Of a stretch of 21,316 nucleotides of DNA, positions 1-7,173 are shown in pieces. The position numbers were made by a program, and so were the translations under genes. Below the pieces are notes generated by a model. The model was not told the origin of the DNA. It did no database searches and was given only the letters and a program-made list of their open reading frames with translations. The stretch spans positions 1-21,316 of the forward strand of contig DAOUHO010000094.1 in NCBI GenBank assembly GCA_034428595.1, given 5' to 3'. The stretch comes from JAJECS01 sp034428595 (GTDB taxonomy: Bacteria > Chloroflexota > UBA11872). Within the stretch, counting starts at the first letter, position 1. Each line of letters begins with the position of its first letter.

Positions 1-332
1 ACGAACAGCAAGACCGTGGCCAGCGCAGCGAAGGTCCCATTCACGACGTTGGCCGCGTGGGCTGGTTCCAGGAAGCCCAAGGCGTGGGACCCGAGGAACA
101 GCGCGGCTGTGAGCAGCGGATACGATGGCGGGTGGGCGATGCCGCCCAGATACCCCAGCGTCTGGAACTCGCCTTTGTCGCCGCCGTTCACGTACGGCAC
201 CGCGCTCAGCCAGTAGAACGGCAACGCCAGCCCGGCCAGCACCACGATCGGCAGCCAAAACTGAACGCGCGGCTGGGAGGCGACGGCCGCATAGGCCACC
301 CTAGCCCGGCGCGCAGCGCTGACTGCAGCCAT
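1..332 (-). CDS. DUF2723 family membrane protein, N-terminal part (cut by left window edge)
   Basis: This reading frame starts at an ATG (complement of 330-332) and runs off the left edge, so only about 110 residues are visible. The start is well supported by GGAGGTGGTG lying directly upstream. After a short basic N-terminus there is a hydrophobic helix (about residues 25-40), then GGDKGEFQTLGYLGGIAHPP, followed by SYPL and a second hydrophobic stretch. GD.GEF...LG.AHPP.YPL is the signature of DUF2723 proteins, large multi-pass membrane proteins related to GT-C glycosyltransferases (protein O-mannosyltransferase-like). The acidic GD.GE motif lies in the first extracytoplasmic loop, where GT-C enzymes bind the lipid-linked sugar. 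Substrate and acceptor cannot be told from this fragment. It is separated from glcF upstream by 224 bp, so it probably has its own promoter. Confidence 0.75.
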   Translation of the reverse strand, partial: MAAVSAARRARVAYAAVASQPRVQFWLPIVVLAGLALPFYWLSAVPYVNGGDKGEFQTLGYLGGIAHPPSYPLLTAALFLGSHALGFLEPAHAANVVNGTFAALATVLLF

Positions 333-556
333 CACCACCTCCGCGTGCGTGCCGTAAACGGTGCGCTCCTGTACGCAGCGCGTCGGGCCGCACAATGGCC
401 GCGATCCTGCCAGGAGCCTGTATACCGAATGGGCGGTCGGATTGGCTACGGCCAAGACGGGAGCGGTCTACGCGCGCTCCGTGGACCTGCGCACCGATAG
501 GGTCCTTGAACGGTCGGTGCAGCGTCGACAGGCCGCGAGCCGCCCTTCGCGGGCGG
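333..556. other. Intergenic region between glcF and the DUF2723 gene
   Basis: I see no convincing gene in these 224 bp; the frames that cross it have no recognisable protein content. On the minus strand it holds a GC hairpin just after the glcF stop (540-556), a TATACA-like hexamer (complement of about 419-424) without a clear -35 box, and the ribosome binding site of the DUF2723 gene at its left end. Confidence 0.5.
540..556 (-). terminator. GC-rich hairpin immediately after glcF
   Basis: CCGCCC (540-545) pairs perfectly with GGGCGG (551-556) around a five-base loop, and the hairpin touches the glcF stop codon. There is no T-run after it on the minus strand, so it could be a transcript-end or stabilising stem rather than a classical intrinsic terminator. 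Confidence 0.4.
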
Positions 557-1891
557 TCACTCGGTGGCGTACGCCGTGTCCAGAAACTCGGCAAGGTGCA
601 CGACTTCCAGGTCGAGGCCGCGCCGCCGCGCGCCGGTGCGCAGGTGCAGGATGCAGCCCGGATTGCCCGACACGATGGTGCGCGCGCCGGTGGCCTGGAC
701 CGCGTCGAGCTTCTCGTCCAGGATTTGCAGCGACACCTCCGTGTCGGTGGCGCTGTAGAGGCCCGCGGCGCCGCAACAGAGCGTGGGGTTGGCCGTCTCC
801 ACCAGCGTGACGCCGGGGATCGCCCCGATGAGGTCGCGGGGCTGTTGCGTGATGCCCTGCGCGTGCACCAGGTGGCAGGCGTCCTGGTAGACCACCTCGC
901 GCTCTACCGCGGCCGATCCGCCGGGCGCCTCGATCTCGGCCAGGAACTCCGAAAAGTCCCGCACCTTGGCGACAAACGCGCGCGCCCGCTCGCCGTAGGT
1001 GGGGTCCCCGGCTAGCAGGTGACCGTACTCCTTCAGGGTCGAGCCGCAACCGGCGGAATTCACCACGATGGCGTCGAAGGTGTCCGCCTCGAAGGCGTCG
1101 ATGTTGCGCCGGGCCAGGTCGCGGGCGGTTTCGCGCGCGCCGCCGTGCACGTGCAGCGCGCCGCAGCACTGCTGGTGCTCGGGAATGTGAACGTCGCAGC
1201 CGGCGCGCGCCAGCACCCGCAGCGAGGCGCGGTGGGCCTCCGCCAGCGACAGCGACATGATGCAGCCGGTGAGGAAGGCCACCCGGTGGCGGCGCTCACC
1301 CTCGGCGGGCACGAAGCGCAGATCGGCGGCCTGTAGGAACTGCGCGGACATCGGCGGCGACATCTCATCGAGCCGCGCCAGCGGCGGCGCCAACGTGTGC
1401 AGCACCCGGCTGCGGCGCACCAGCCACTGCAGGCCGCTGCGCTGATACAGCCGCAGGCCTTGCCCCAGCAGCCGCAACGCTCGCGGTCGGGTGAAGACGT
1501 GCCGCAGCACCAGGTCGGCGATGCGGCGCGCCCGCGGCAGCAGCCCGGCCTGCACCGTCTGCGCCCGCACGTCCTCGATGATCTCGCCGTATTTGACGCC
1601 CGAGGGACAGGCCGTCTCACACGCGCGGCAGTCCAGGCAGCGAAAGGTGTGCTTGAGAAAGGTTGGGCTCGTGAGGGACATGTGCCCGTCGGACACCGCC
1701 TTGGTGAGCTGAATGCGCCCGCGCGGTGAGTCCATCTCCAGCCGCAGCACGCGGTAGGTGGGGCACTCGTTGAGGCACAAGCCGCAGTGCACGCAGGTGG
1801 CGATGGTGGCGGGATCGGGTGTGTCGTGGGTGCTGAAGCCCACGCGCGCGGTCGGCGTTGCGGCGCTCACAAGACTGCTTGAGCGGCCCAC
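557..1891 (-). CDS. glcF: Glycolate oxidase iron-sulfur subunit GlcF-like (heterodisulfide-reductase-type Fe-S protein)
   Basis: The 444-residue protein carries two 4Fe-4S motifs, C33-xx-C36-xx-C39-xxx-C43-P (CVHCGLCLNECP) and C85-xx-C88-xx-C91-xxx-C95-P (CLDCRACETACP). Two cysteine-rich CCG domains follow (HQQCCGALHVHG and LCCGAAGLYS, with GCGS and DACHLVHAQG between). This is the order in GlcF, which takes electrons from the flavoprotein subunits GlcD/GlcE and passes them to the quinone pool as glycolate is oxidised to glyoxylate. The length fits (E. coli GlcF is just over 400 residues). It lies downstream of glcE on the same strand. The start is uncertain: the outermost candidate is a GTG at 1891, at the edge of a palindromic repeat with no visible Shine-Dalgarno sequence. 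In-frame GTGs at 1870 and 1843 are alternatives. Related (S)-lactate or D-lactate oxidases share this Fe-S subunit, so the substrate is not proven. Confidence 0.85.
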   Translation of the reverse strand: MGRSSSLVSAATPTARVGFSTHDTPDPATIATCVHCGLCLNECPTYRVLRLEMDSPRGRIQLTKAVSDGHMSLTSPTFLKHTFRCLDCRACETACPSGVKYGEIIEDVRAQTVQAGLLPRARRIADLVLRHVFTRPRALRLLGQGLRLYQRSGLQWLVRRSRVLHTLAPPLARLDEMSPPMSAQFLQAADLRFVPAEGERRHRVAFLTGCIMSLSLAEAHRASLRVLARAGCDVHIPEHQQCCGALHVHGGARETARDLARRNIDAFEADTFDAIVVNSAGCGSTLKEYGHLLAGDPTYGERARAFVAKVRDFSEFLAEIEAPGGSAAVEREVVYQDACHLVHAQGITQQPRDLIGAIPGVTLVETANPTLCCGAAGLYSATDTEVSLQILDEKLDAVQATGARTIVSGNPGCILHLRTGARRRGLDLEVVHLAEFLDTAYATE

Positions 1892-1896
1892 GAAAG

Positions 1897-1979
1897 CCGT
1901 TCGTGGTGAGCCTGTCGAACCATGAACGGCCCTTCGACTCGCGCGGAGCCAGCCGTGAGTCCACCGAAGGGGCGAACGG
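1897..1979. repeat. REP-like palindromic repeat element between glcE and glcF
   Basis: The interval folds as two adjacent hairpins. CCGTTCGTGGT (1897-1907) pairs with ACCATGAACGG (1919-1929) with one mismatch. CCCTTCGACTC (1930-1940) pairs with GAGT plus CGAAGGG (1957-1960 and 1965-1971) around a CCAC bulge. The outer ends CCGTTCG and CGAACGG (1973-1979) are exact inverted repeats, closing the element. From memory, the core TTCGTGGTGAGCCTGTCGAA resembles a palindromic dispersed repeat seen in many unrelated high-GC genomes. I infer that this is one diverged copy. It sits in the 124 bp between glcE and glcF and would be transcribed as mRNA structure just ahead of glcF. Confidence 0.7.
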
Positions 1980-2015
1980 TCTCATCGGTGGGCCGCGCAT
2001 ATTGAGAGAGGTTGT

Positions 2016-3374
2016 TCATGCGGCATCCGCCAAGAAGCGTCCGGGGTTGAGCGTGCGGTTGGGATCAAACGCGCGCCGCAACTCGCCCGCGAGCGCATGC
2101 GCGGCGTTGGACGGGTCCGTGCCCCAGACGTCCAGGCGGCGCTTGACGCCGGGTGGCGCCGCTTCGACCACGACGGGAGCGTCGAACAACTGCGCGGCGC
2201 CGCGCAGATCGGAGACGGCGCGGCAGACTGCATCGTCGTCGCCGCCCGTCCAGCGCACCCGCCCCACGCCGCTCACGGCGTGCGCCTCCGCGCGCCACTC
2301 AAGGCCGTGCTCGGCGGCGATCTCGGCTGCCGTACCGAGGAGTGACGGAATCTGCGATGAGAGGGCGCTCATGCGGCACACCGTATACGGCTCGCCGGTT
2401 GGTGGCGGTTCCGCCACGCTCACCGCGTCGCGCCAGAAGTCGCGCTGGGCATCGCCCTCTAAGGCGTGTGGGGCGGCGCCATTCGAGGCGAGCGCCTCGT
2501 GGACCATGGCGAGCTGCGCGGCCACCCCGGCCTCCGTCCCGGCGAAGCGCGCTGCCAGCAGCCAGGGCCGGTCCGGCACGTCGGCTGTCGCGACCAGACG
2601 CCGGTCGATGAGATCGACCCCCGTGGGCGCCACCGGCAGGGCCACGATCGATCCAACCGCGCCCCCCGCGTCGAGCGCCGACGCGTAGCCATAGACCGCC
2701 GTGCGCTCGTTGGTCGGCAGCGGCGCCACCTTGAGATTTACGCGGGTAATGAGACCCAGGGTGCCCAGCGCGCCAATGTGACCCTTGTGCAGGTCATAGC
2801 CGGTCACGTTCTTGACCACCATGCCGCCGGATTTCGTGATCGCGCCGTCCGGCCCCGCTGTCTCCGCACCGATCACCAGATCTCGAAACGAGCCCGAGGC
2901 CACCCGCCGCGGCCCCGAGGTATTGGTAGCCATCAGGCCGCCCAGTGTGGCGGATGCCGCGAACGGCGGGTCCAGCGGCAGGTGCTGGCCCTCCTCGCGC
3001 AGCCGAGCCTGCAGCGCGGCCAGCGTGACGCCGGCCTGGACGCCAAGAGTCAGGTCCGCGGGCGTGTAGGTCACCAGTTCATTGAGCGCGGTCGTGTCGA
3101 GCACCACGTCCACGCGTTCGGGGACATTCCCCAGGCCCATCTGGGCGCCGGCGCCGCGCGGCACGACCGCGGCGCCCAACTCGTCGCACCGCGCCACCAC
3201 GGCCGCCGCTTCGTCCGGATGCGCGGGCTGGACCACCACGGACGGCTCAACCCCGTCCACGGCCACCGCTTCGAGGCCGCTGGTGCGGATGCGGCTGGAA
3301 GGAAGGTCGCGCGTGAGCGCGGCCTCGATATCCACAGCCGACGGGGCGACCGGCGCCGCAGCTTCAAGTGCCAT
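2016..3374 (-). CDS. glcE: Glycolate oxidase FAD-binding subunit GlcE-like
   Basis: The 452-residue flavoprotein has a type 4 (PCMH) FAD-binding domain. PSVVVQPAHPDEAAAVV (44-60) leads to PRGAGAQMG (72-80), then GGLMATNTSGPRR (145-157), RDLVIG, KNVTGYDL (188-195) and GALGTLGLIT (201-210). The C-terminus ends with FDPNRTLNPGRF, the usual closing motif of this oxidase family. The wording of the GGL.ATNTSGPRR and KNVTGYDL motifs is closer to GlcE than to GlcD, although the protein is about 100 residues longer than E. coli GlcE. It would act with GlcF (downstream) and GlcD in membrane-associated oxidation of glycolate to glyoxylate. No GlcD-type gene is in the window. The ATG start at 3374 lacks a clear Shine-Dalgarno sequence. 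It is divergent from panC, with 51 bp between the two starts. A lactate or other 2-hydroxyacid substrate is possible. Confidence 0.85.
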   Translation of the reverse strand: MALEAAAPVAPSAVDIEAALTRDLPSSRIRTSGLEAVAVDGVEPSVVVQPAHPDEAAAVVARCDELGAAVVPRGAGAQMGLGNVPERVDVVLDTTALNELVTYTPADLTLGVQAGVTLAALQARLREEGQHLPLDPPFAASATLGGLMATNTSGPRRVASGSFRDLVIGAETAGPDGAITKSGGMVVKNVTGYDLHKGHIGALGTLGLITRVNLKVAPLPTNERTAVYGYASALDAGGAVGSIVALPVAPTGVDLIDRRLVATADVPDRPWLLAARFAGTEAGVAAQLAMVHEALASNGAAPHALEGDAQRDFWRDAVSVAEPPPTGEPYTVCRMSALSSQIPSLLGTAAEIAAEHGLEWRAEAHAVSGVGRVRWTGGDDDAVCRAVSDLRGAAQLFDAPVVVEAAPPGVKRRLDVWGTDPSNAAHALAGELRRAFDPNRTLNPGRFLADAA

Positions 3375-3425
3375 GATTGGCAGTATGGAGCGCGGTCAGG
3401 ACCGGAACAACCGCCGGAGCGCGGC

Positions 3426-4340
3426 ATGATCGTGGCGCGCACTCGAACCGAGTTGGCGGCGGCGCGGACCGGGCTCCCCGATCCCGTCGGCGCCGTGTTC
3501 ACCATGGGTGGGCTGCACGACGGCCATACCGCCCTGCTGCGCGCCGCGCGCCGCGAATGTGCCTCGGTCGTGGCAACGCTGTTCGTGAATCCCAGCCAGT
3601 TCGAATCCGAGCAGGACGCCGTAACGTATCCACGAGACGAGGCGGCCGATTTGCGCCGGTTCGCCGCCGAGGCCGTGGACGTGGCGTTTGCGCCGCCGGT
3701 CCACGAGGTCTATGCGCCGGGGTCCGCCACCCAGGTTGACGTGGGGCGCCTCGGCAAGATGCTCGAAGGCGCCAGCCGGCCGGGACACTTCGACGGCGTC
3801 GCTGCCGTGGTCGCCCTGCTGCTCGATCTCACGCGCCCCGGGCGCACCTATCTCGGGCAGAAGGATTGGCAGCAAACGCGCGTGGTGCGGCAGGTCGTGG
3901 ATGATCTCGCGCTCGGCGTTGAGTTGCGCGTGGTCGGCACCGTGCGTGACGACGACGGCCTGGCCTTGGGCACGCGCAACGTGCGGCTGTCGGTTGAGGG
4001 CCGCCGGGCAGCTCTGGTGCTGCACCGCGCGTTGGTGGCTGGTGCCGGTTCCTGGCAGCGCGGCGAGCGGGCGGCGGACCTCCTGGAGCGCACGATGCGG
4101 CGGGAATTGGACGCCGAGCCCGGCGTCACCGTCGACTACGCGGTGGCGCGCCATCCCCTCACGCTTGGCGGCCTCGATCCCGAGACCGACTCCGTCGCGC
4201 TGCTCGTGGCCGCCTGGGTGGCGGGCGTGCGCCTGATCGACAACTTCGTCCTGGGCGACGGCCTCGTGGACATCGATCCCGCACCGCTGCTGGCCGTTGC
4301 CGCGCCTGAAACGGGCATCGGCCCGCCGACCCCGGCGTGA
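3426..4340 (+). CDS. panC: Pantoate--beta-alanine ligase (pantothenate synthetase)
   Basis: This 304-residue protein would join pantoate and beta-alanine with ATP to make pantothenate (vitamin B5, the coenzyme A precursor) in the cytoplasm. PanC landmarks appear in order: FTMGGLHDGH (25-34, the HIGH-type nucleotidyl-transferase motif), FVNPSQF (53-59), YPRDEAADL, MLEGASRPGHFDGV (112-125), GQKDWQQ (144-150), DGLALGTRN (177-185) and RLIDN near the C-terminus. The ATG at 3426 is chosen because GGAG (3416-3419) lies six bases upstream and the protein then starts at the family's usual place. The frame is open much further upstream but non-coding in character. Two ATP-site motifs are altered: VPTMG reads VFTMG and SSRN reads GTRN. 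The stop overlaps the selB start (GTGA), suggesting translational coupling. Confidence 0.93.
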   Translation: MIVARTRTELAAARTGLPDPVGAVFTMGGLHDGHTALLRAARRECASVVATLFVNPSQFESEQDAVTYPRDEAADLRRFAAEAVDVAFAPPVHEVYAPGSATQVDVGRLGKMLEGASRPGHFDGVAAVVALLLDLTRPGRTYLGQKDWQQTRVVRQVVDDLALGVELRVVGTVRDDDGLALGTRNVRLSVEGRRAALVLHRALVAGAGSWQRGERAADLLERTMRRELDAEPGVTVDYAVARHPLTLGGLDPETDSVALLVAAWVAGVRLIDNFVLGDGLVDIDPAPLLAVAAPETGIGPPTPA

Positions 4341-6226
4341 CGGCCGAGTCCGAGGCCCCGCCGGCGGCCACGGTTGGCACGGCGGGGCACGTCGATCACG
4401 GCAAGTCGACCCTGATCCACGCGCTGACCGGCATCGATCCAGACCGTCTCACCGAAGAGAAGGCGCGCGGCATGACCATCGACCTGGGCTTCGCCTGGCT
4501 CACCCTGCCCAGCGGGCGCTCGGTGAGCCTGGTGGATGTGCCGGGACATGAGCGATTCATTCACAACATGCTGGCCGGCGTGGGTGGCATCGACGCCTGT
4601 TTGTTCGTGGTCGCCGCCGACGAAGGCGTGATGCCGCAGACGCGCGAGCACCTCGACATTGTGTCGCTGCTGGGCATCGAGCGCGGCGTGGTCGCGCTGG
4701 CCAAGACGGACCTCGTGGACGAGGAATGGCTCGAGCTTGTCGAACAGGAGGTGCGGGAAACCCTGACGGCCAGCTCGCTGGCCCGCGCGCCCATCGTCCC
4801 CGTCTCCGCGCGCGACGGCCGCGGACTGAACGCGCTCCTGGACGCGCTGGATGCGCTTCTCGCACAGCCTTTGTCCCGACCGCAGGTCGGCGGGCCGCGA
4901 CTGCCGGTGGACCGGGCCTTCACCCAGCGTGGCTTCGGCACCGTAGTGACCGGCACGCTGGCCGGAGGGCCGCTGGACGTGGGCGACATGGTCCATCTGT
5001 ATCCGGGTGGCGGGCGAACACGCGTGCGCGGTTTGCAGACCCATCGCGCGGCGGAGGACCGGGCCTGGCCGGGGCGGCGCGTGGCGGTGAACCTCGGCGG
5101 CGTCGCGCCTGCCGACGTCCCGCGCGGCACGGTCGTCGCCGCGCCCGGCGCCGTCACCGAGACGCGACGGGTGGACGCCACGCTGCGCCTGCTGCCGTCG
5201 GCGCCGCGCGCGTTGAAACCAGGGGAGCGAGTGTCGTGGCACTCGGGCACGGCCGAGGTCGTGGCGGCGGTGCGCTACTTGGAGGCCGACCCCATCCAGC
5301 CGGGTAGCGCCGGCTGGGTCCAGTGGCGGCTTGGCTCGGCGGTCGCCATCCGCAAGGGCGACCCCTATGTGATCCGGCGGCTCTCGCCGCCGATGACCAT
5401 TGGTGGCGGCGAGATCGTGCGCGCGGCGGCTCGCCACGTGCCGCGCGGCGACCCCGCCGCGCTGGAGGCCCTCGAACGCGCTCGCCGCGCCCCGCCCGCC
5501 GAGCTGGTGGCCGCGGCGGTCGAGGCCGCCGGCCCGCTCACGCCGGCCGAGATTGCGCGACGCACCGAGCTGAGCCTCGACGAAGTGACGGCGATCGTGG
5601 GCGAGATGGAGCGCGAAGGCGGGCTGAGCATTGTCGGCGGCTACGCGGCATCGACTGCCGCCGTCGACGCGCTGAGCCGGCGCATTTGCGCCCGGCTAAC
5701 GCCGGACGCTGTCGGCGGCCTGCCGCGGGCCGCGTTGCCCCAGCAACTGGGAGCCCCCGCTCCCCTCGTCGCGGCTCTGCTTGGGAGCTTGGCGGCCGAC
5801 GGGAAACTCGTCCTCGAGGACGGGCGGGTCGTCCCGCCGGGACGCACGCCGGCGCCGCACGGCCCGGAGGCCGATCGCCTCCTGGCCGCGCTGGATGAGG
5901 GCGGCTTCGCGCCGCCGGACCTTCCGAAGTTGGCACGCTCTCAGGGCGCCTCAACCACGCTCCTTGACGCCCTGGCGGCTGCGGGTGAACTCGTACGCAT
6001 CACGCCAACGTTCGGCCTGACCCAGGCGGGCTATGCGCGTTGGCGGCAGGCCGTTGGCGACGCCTTCGCCGCGAACGACCAGTTGACGGTGAGCCAGCTC
6101 CGCGACCAGTTGGGCACCAGCCGCAAATACGTCCTGGCGTTCTTGGAGCACCTTGACGCCCGGGCCGTCACCCGGCGTGTCGGCGAAGCGCGCATCCTCC
6201 TGGACCGCAACTGGCCGTCGGCCTAG
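4337..6226 (+). CDS. selB: Selenocysteine-specific elongation factor SelB
   Basis: The 629-residue GTPase would deliver Sec-tRNA to UGA codons that are followed by a SECIS hairpin. The G domain has GTAGHVDHGKST (14-25, G1), GMTIDLGF (45-52, G2), DVPGHERF (67-74, G3) and AKTDLVD (122-128), the SelB variant of the G4 motif. EF-Tu-like beta-barrel domains follow (DRAFTQRGFGTVVTGTL). The remainder, about residues 370-629, fits the winged-helix repeats that bind SECIS RNA, ending in TSRKYVLAFLEHLD.RAVTR..., typical of the last winged helix. The length matches E. coli SelB (about 614). The start is GTG at 4337 within the panC stop (GTGA overlap). No selA, selD or tRNA-Sec gene is visible here, so the host's full selenocysteine pathway must lie elsewhere. 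A GC-rich stem follows the stop. Confidence 0.95.
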   Translation: MTAESEAPPAATVGTAGHVDHGKSTLIHALTGIDPDRLTEEKARGMTIDLGFAWLTLPSGRSVSLVDVPGHERFIHNMLAGVGGIDACLFVVAADEGVMPQTREHLDIVSLLGIERGVVALAKTDLVDEEWLELVEQEVRETLTASSLARAPIVPVSARDGRGLNALLDALDALLAQPLSRPQVGGPRLPVDRAFTQRGFGTVVTGTLAGGPLDVGDMVHLYPGGGRTRVRGLQTHRAAEDRAWPGRRVAVNLGGVAPADVPRGTVVAAPGAVTETRRVDATLRLLPSAPRALKPGERVSWHSGTAEVVAAVRYLEADPIQPGSAGWVQWRLGSAVAIRKGDPYVIRRLSPPMTIGGGEIVRAAARHVPRGDPAALEALERARRAPPAELVAAAVEAAGPLTPAEIARRTELSLDEVTAIVGEMEREGGLSIVGGYAASTAAVDALSRRICARLTPDAVGGLPRAALPQQLGAPAPLVAALLGSLAADGKLVLEDGRVVPPGRTPAPHGPEADRLLAALDEGGFAPPDLPKLARSQGASTTLLDALAAAGELVRITPTFGLTQAGYARWRQAVGDAFAANDQLTVSQLRDQLGTSRKYVLAFLEHLDARAVTRRVGEARILLDRNWPSA

Positions 6227-6233
6227 ACGCGAC

Positions 6234-6260
6234 GGTGAACCGGGCCGCGGCCTCACCTTT
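6234..6260 (+). terminator. Hairpin after selB, end of panC-selB operon
   Basis: GGTGA (6234-6238) pairs with TCACC (6253-6257), and inside it GGCCGCGGCC (6243-6252) is self-complementary. A short TTT follows. It lies in the 39 bp between the convergent selB and methyltransferase stops, so a terminator serving the plus strand is the simplest reading. Confidence 0.5.
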
Positions 6261-6265
6261 CCTGC

Positions 6266-7015
6266 CTAGCGGGTTTTCTCCACAATCGTTTCCACAAAGG
6301 AGTAGCCAGGAATCGGGATCCTTGTCGCTCTTCGGACAAGCAACATGGCGCTATTGGTCGCGGCAGTATGCGTGACTGACGCCTTTAGCACGCGGTGTAG
6401 CCGACGCAATATAAAGTCAAATATCGAGAAGCGAACTCGGTATTGAACCGTGTGTGCAATTTTCGATGCTGGGTTCGCTACGAGCTGATTGAACTCGTCC
6501 AGCGAGTCAAACTCATGCACATGGCTGGACTCGAGGACGGTTTCGCCGGCCTCGTTCCGCAGATAGTAGAGCCGGCGTTTCGCCCGGCCCACCGATGAAA
6601 CCAGTAGCAGGCCGCCCGGCTTGAGGAGGCGGTATAGGTGGCCCATGAACTCTTCGCGCTCCGAGATGTGCTCGATGACCTGGGTGCACGAAATAAAATC
6701 AAAGCATTCGGAAAGAAACGGCGCCTGTATCGCATCGCCTCGAACGACACGGCTGGCAGGCACGGCCCTCGACGTCAGCCGGGCCCTTGAAGCCGAGAGC
6801 TCCAAGGCGTAAGCGATGGCTTCGGTGGAGCGACCAACGTTCCACAAGAAGGTGCCGCCGCCCGATCCAACGTCCAGAACGCGACCGCCTTGATTCAGGC
6901 GATGGCGGATGAACTTCCAGGTCGATGCATGAAGGACATAGCTAATGTCGGTGTCCGGATATATGTCGTCTTCATGCGTGAGCTTACGCGCTTCTACGTT
7001 GAAACTAATGCTCAA
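6266..7015 (-). CDS. Class I SAM-dependent methyltransferase (Methyltransf_11/25 type)
   Basis: The 249-residue protein has the seven-strand Rossmann methyltransferase order: motif I GRVLDVGSGGGTF (about 44-56, SAM-binding glycine loop), an acidic motif II region, GDAIQAPF (motif II/III), FDFISCTQVIEHI (motif IV, with the VIEH signature of Methyltransf_11) and RLLKPGGLLLVSSV (motif V/VI). The C-terminal 100 residues do not resemble a substrate domain I recognise. Such stand-alone enzymes often act on small metabolites, lipids or sugars; the substrate is unknown. The gene is plainly lower in GC than its neighbours (about 53% in one sampled 60-base line against about 80% in a selB line), suggesting transfer. 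The start is probably TTG at 7015, directly after an in-frame TGA (7016-7018), with no good Shine-Dalgarno sequence. An in-frame ATG at 7033 lies five codons before that TGA. Confidence 0.8.
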   Translation of the reverse strand: MSISFNVEARKLTHEDDIYPDTDISYVLHASTWKFIRHRLNQGGRVLDVGSGGGTFLWNVGRSTEAIAYALELSASRARLTSRAVPASRVVRGDAIQAPFLSECFDFISCTQVIEHISEREEFMGHLYRLLKPGGLLLVSSVGRAKRRLYYLRNEAGETVLESSHVHEFDSLDEFNQLVANPASKIAHTVQYRVRFSIFDFILRRLHRVLKASVTHTAATNSAMLLVRRATRIPIPGYSFVETIVEKTR

Positions 7016-7023
7016 TCAGCCAG

Positions 7024-7042
7024 TTGCCAACATCTTTGGCAA
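7024..7042. promoter_or_regulatory. Perfect inverted repeat upstream of the methyltransferase start
   Basis: TTGCCAA (7024-7030) and TTGGCAA (7036-7042) form a perfect seven-base inverted repeat around a five-base spacer. It lies eight bases upstream of the TTG start of the methyltransferase on the minus strand. It could be an operator for a dimeric regulator or an mRNA hairpin over the ribosome entry site. No T-run follows, so a terminator is less likely. Confidence 0.4.
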
Positions 7043-7173
7043 ATGAGGATTGCCGGCCAACGATACCAAACTACGGAACTATGGACATCGCGTGTGGATG
7101 ACCGTTGAAACTCCGGATGTCGAGTTGCGGCTGTCGGCCAGGGATACCGTCGCCGCGTCCCACGCTGACCGAT

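Noticed and set aside
557..559. glcF stop TGA followed by a hairpin as a possible Sec codon
   Set aside because: The protein already ends where GlcF proteins normally end, and the frame beyond shows no conserved domain.
301..810. Several overlapping open frames at the left end, on both strands
   Set aside because: High-GC sequence leaves frames open by chance; they cover glcF antisense or the intergenic gap and match no recognisable family.
2466..3425. Long open plus-strand frame upstream of panC opposite glcE
   Set aside because: It lies wholly antisense to the well-supported glcE gene, its protein sequence is low-complexity Arg/Gly/His-rich, and the panC ribosome site marks the true start.
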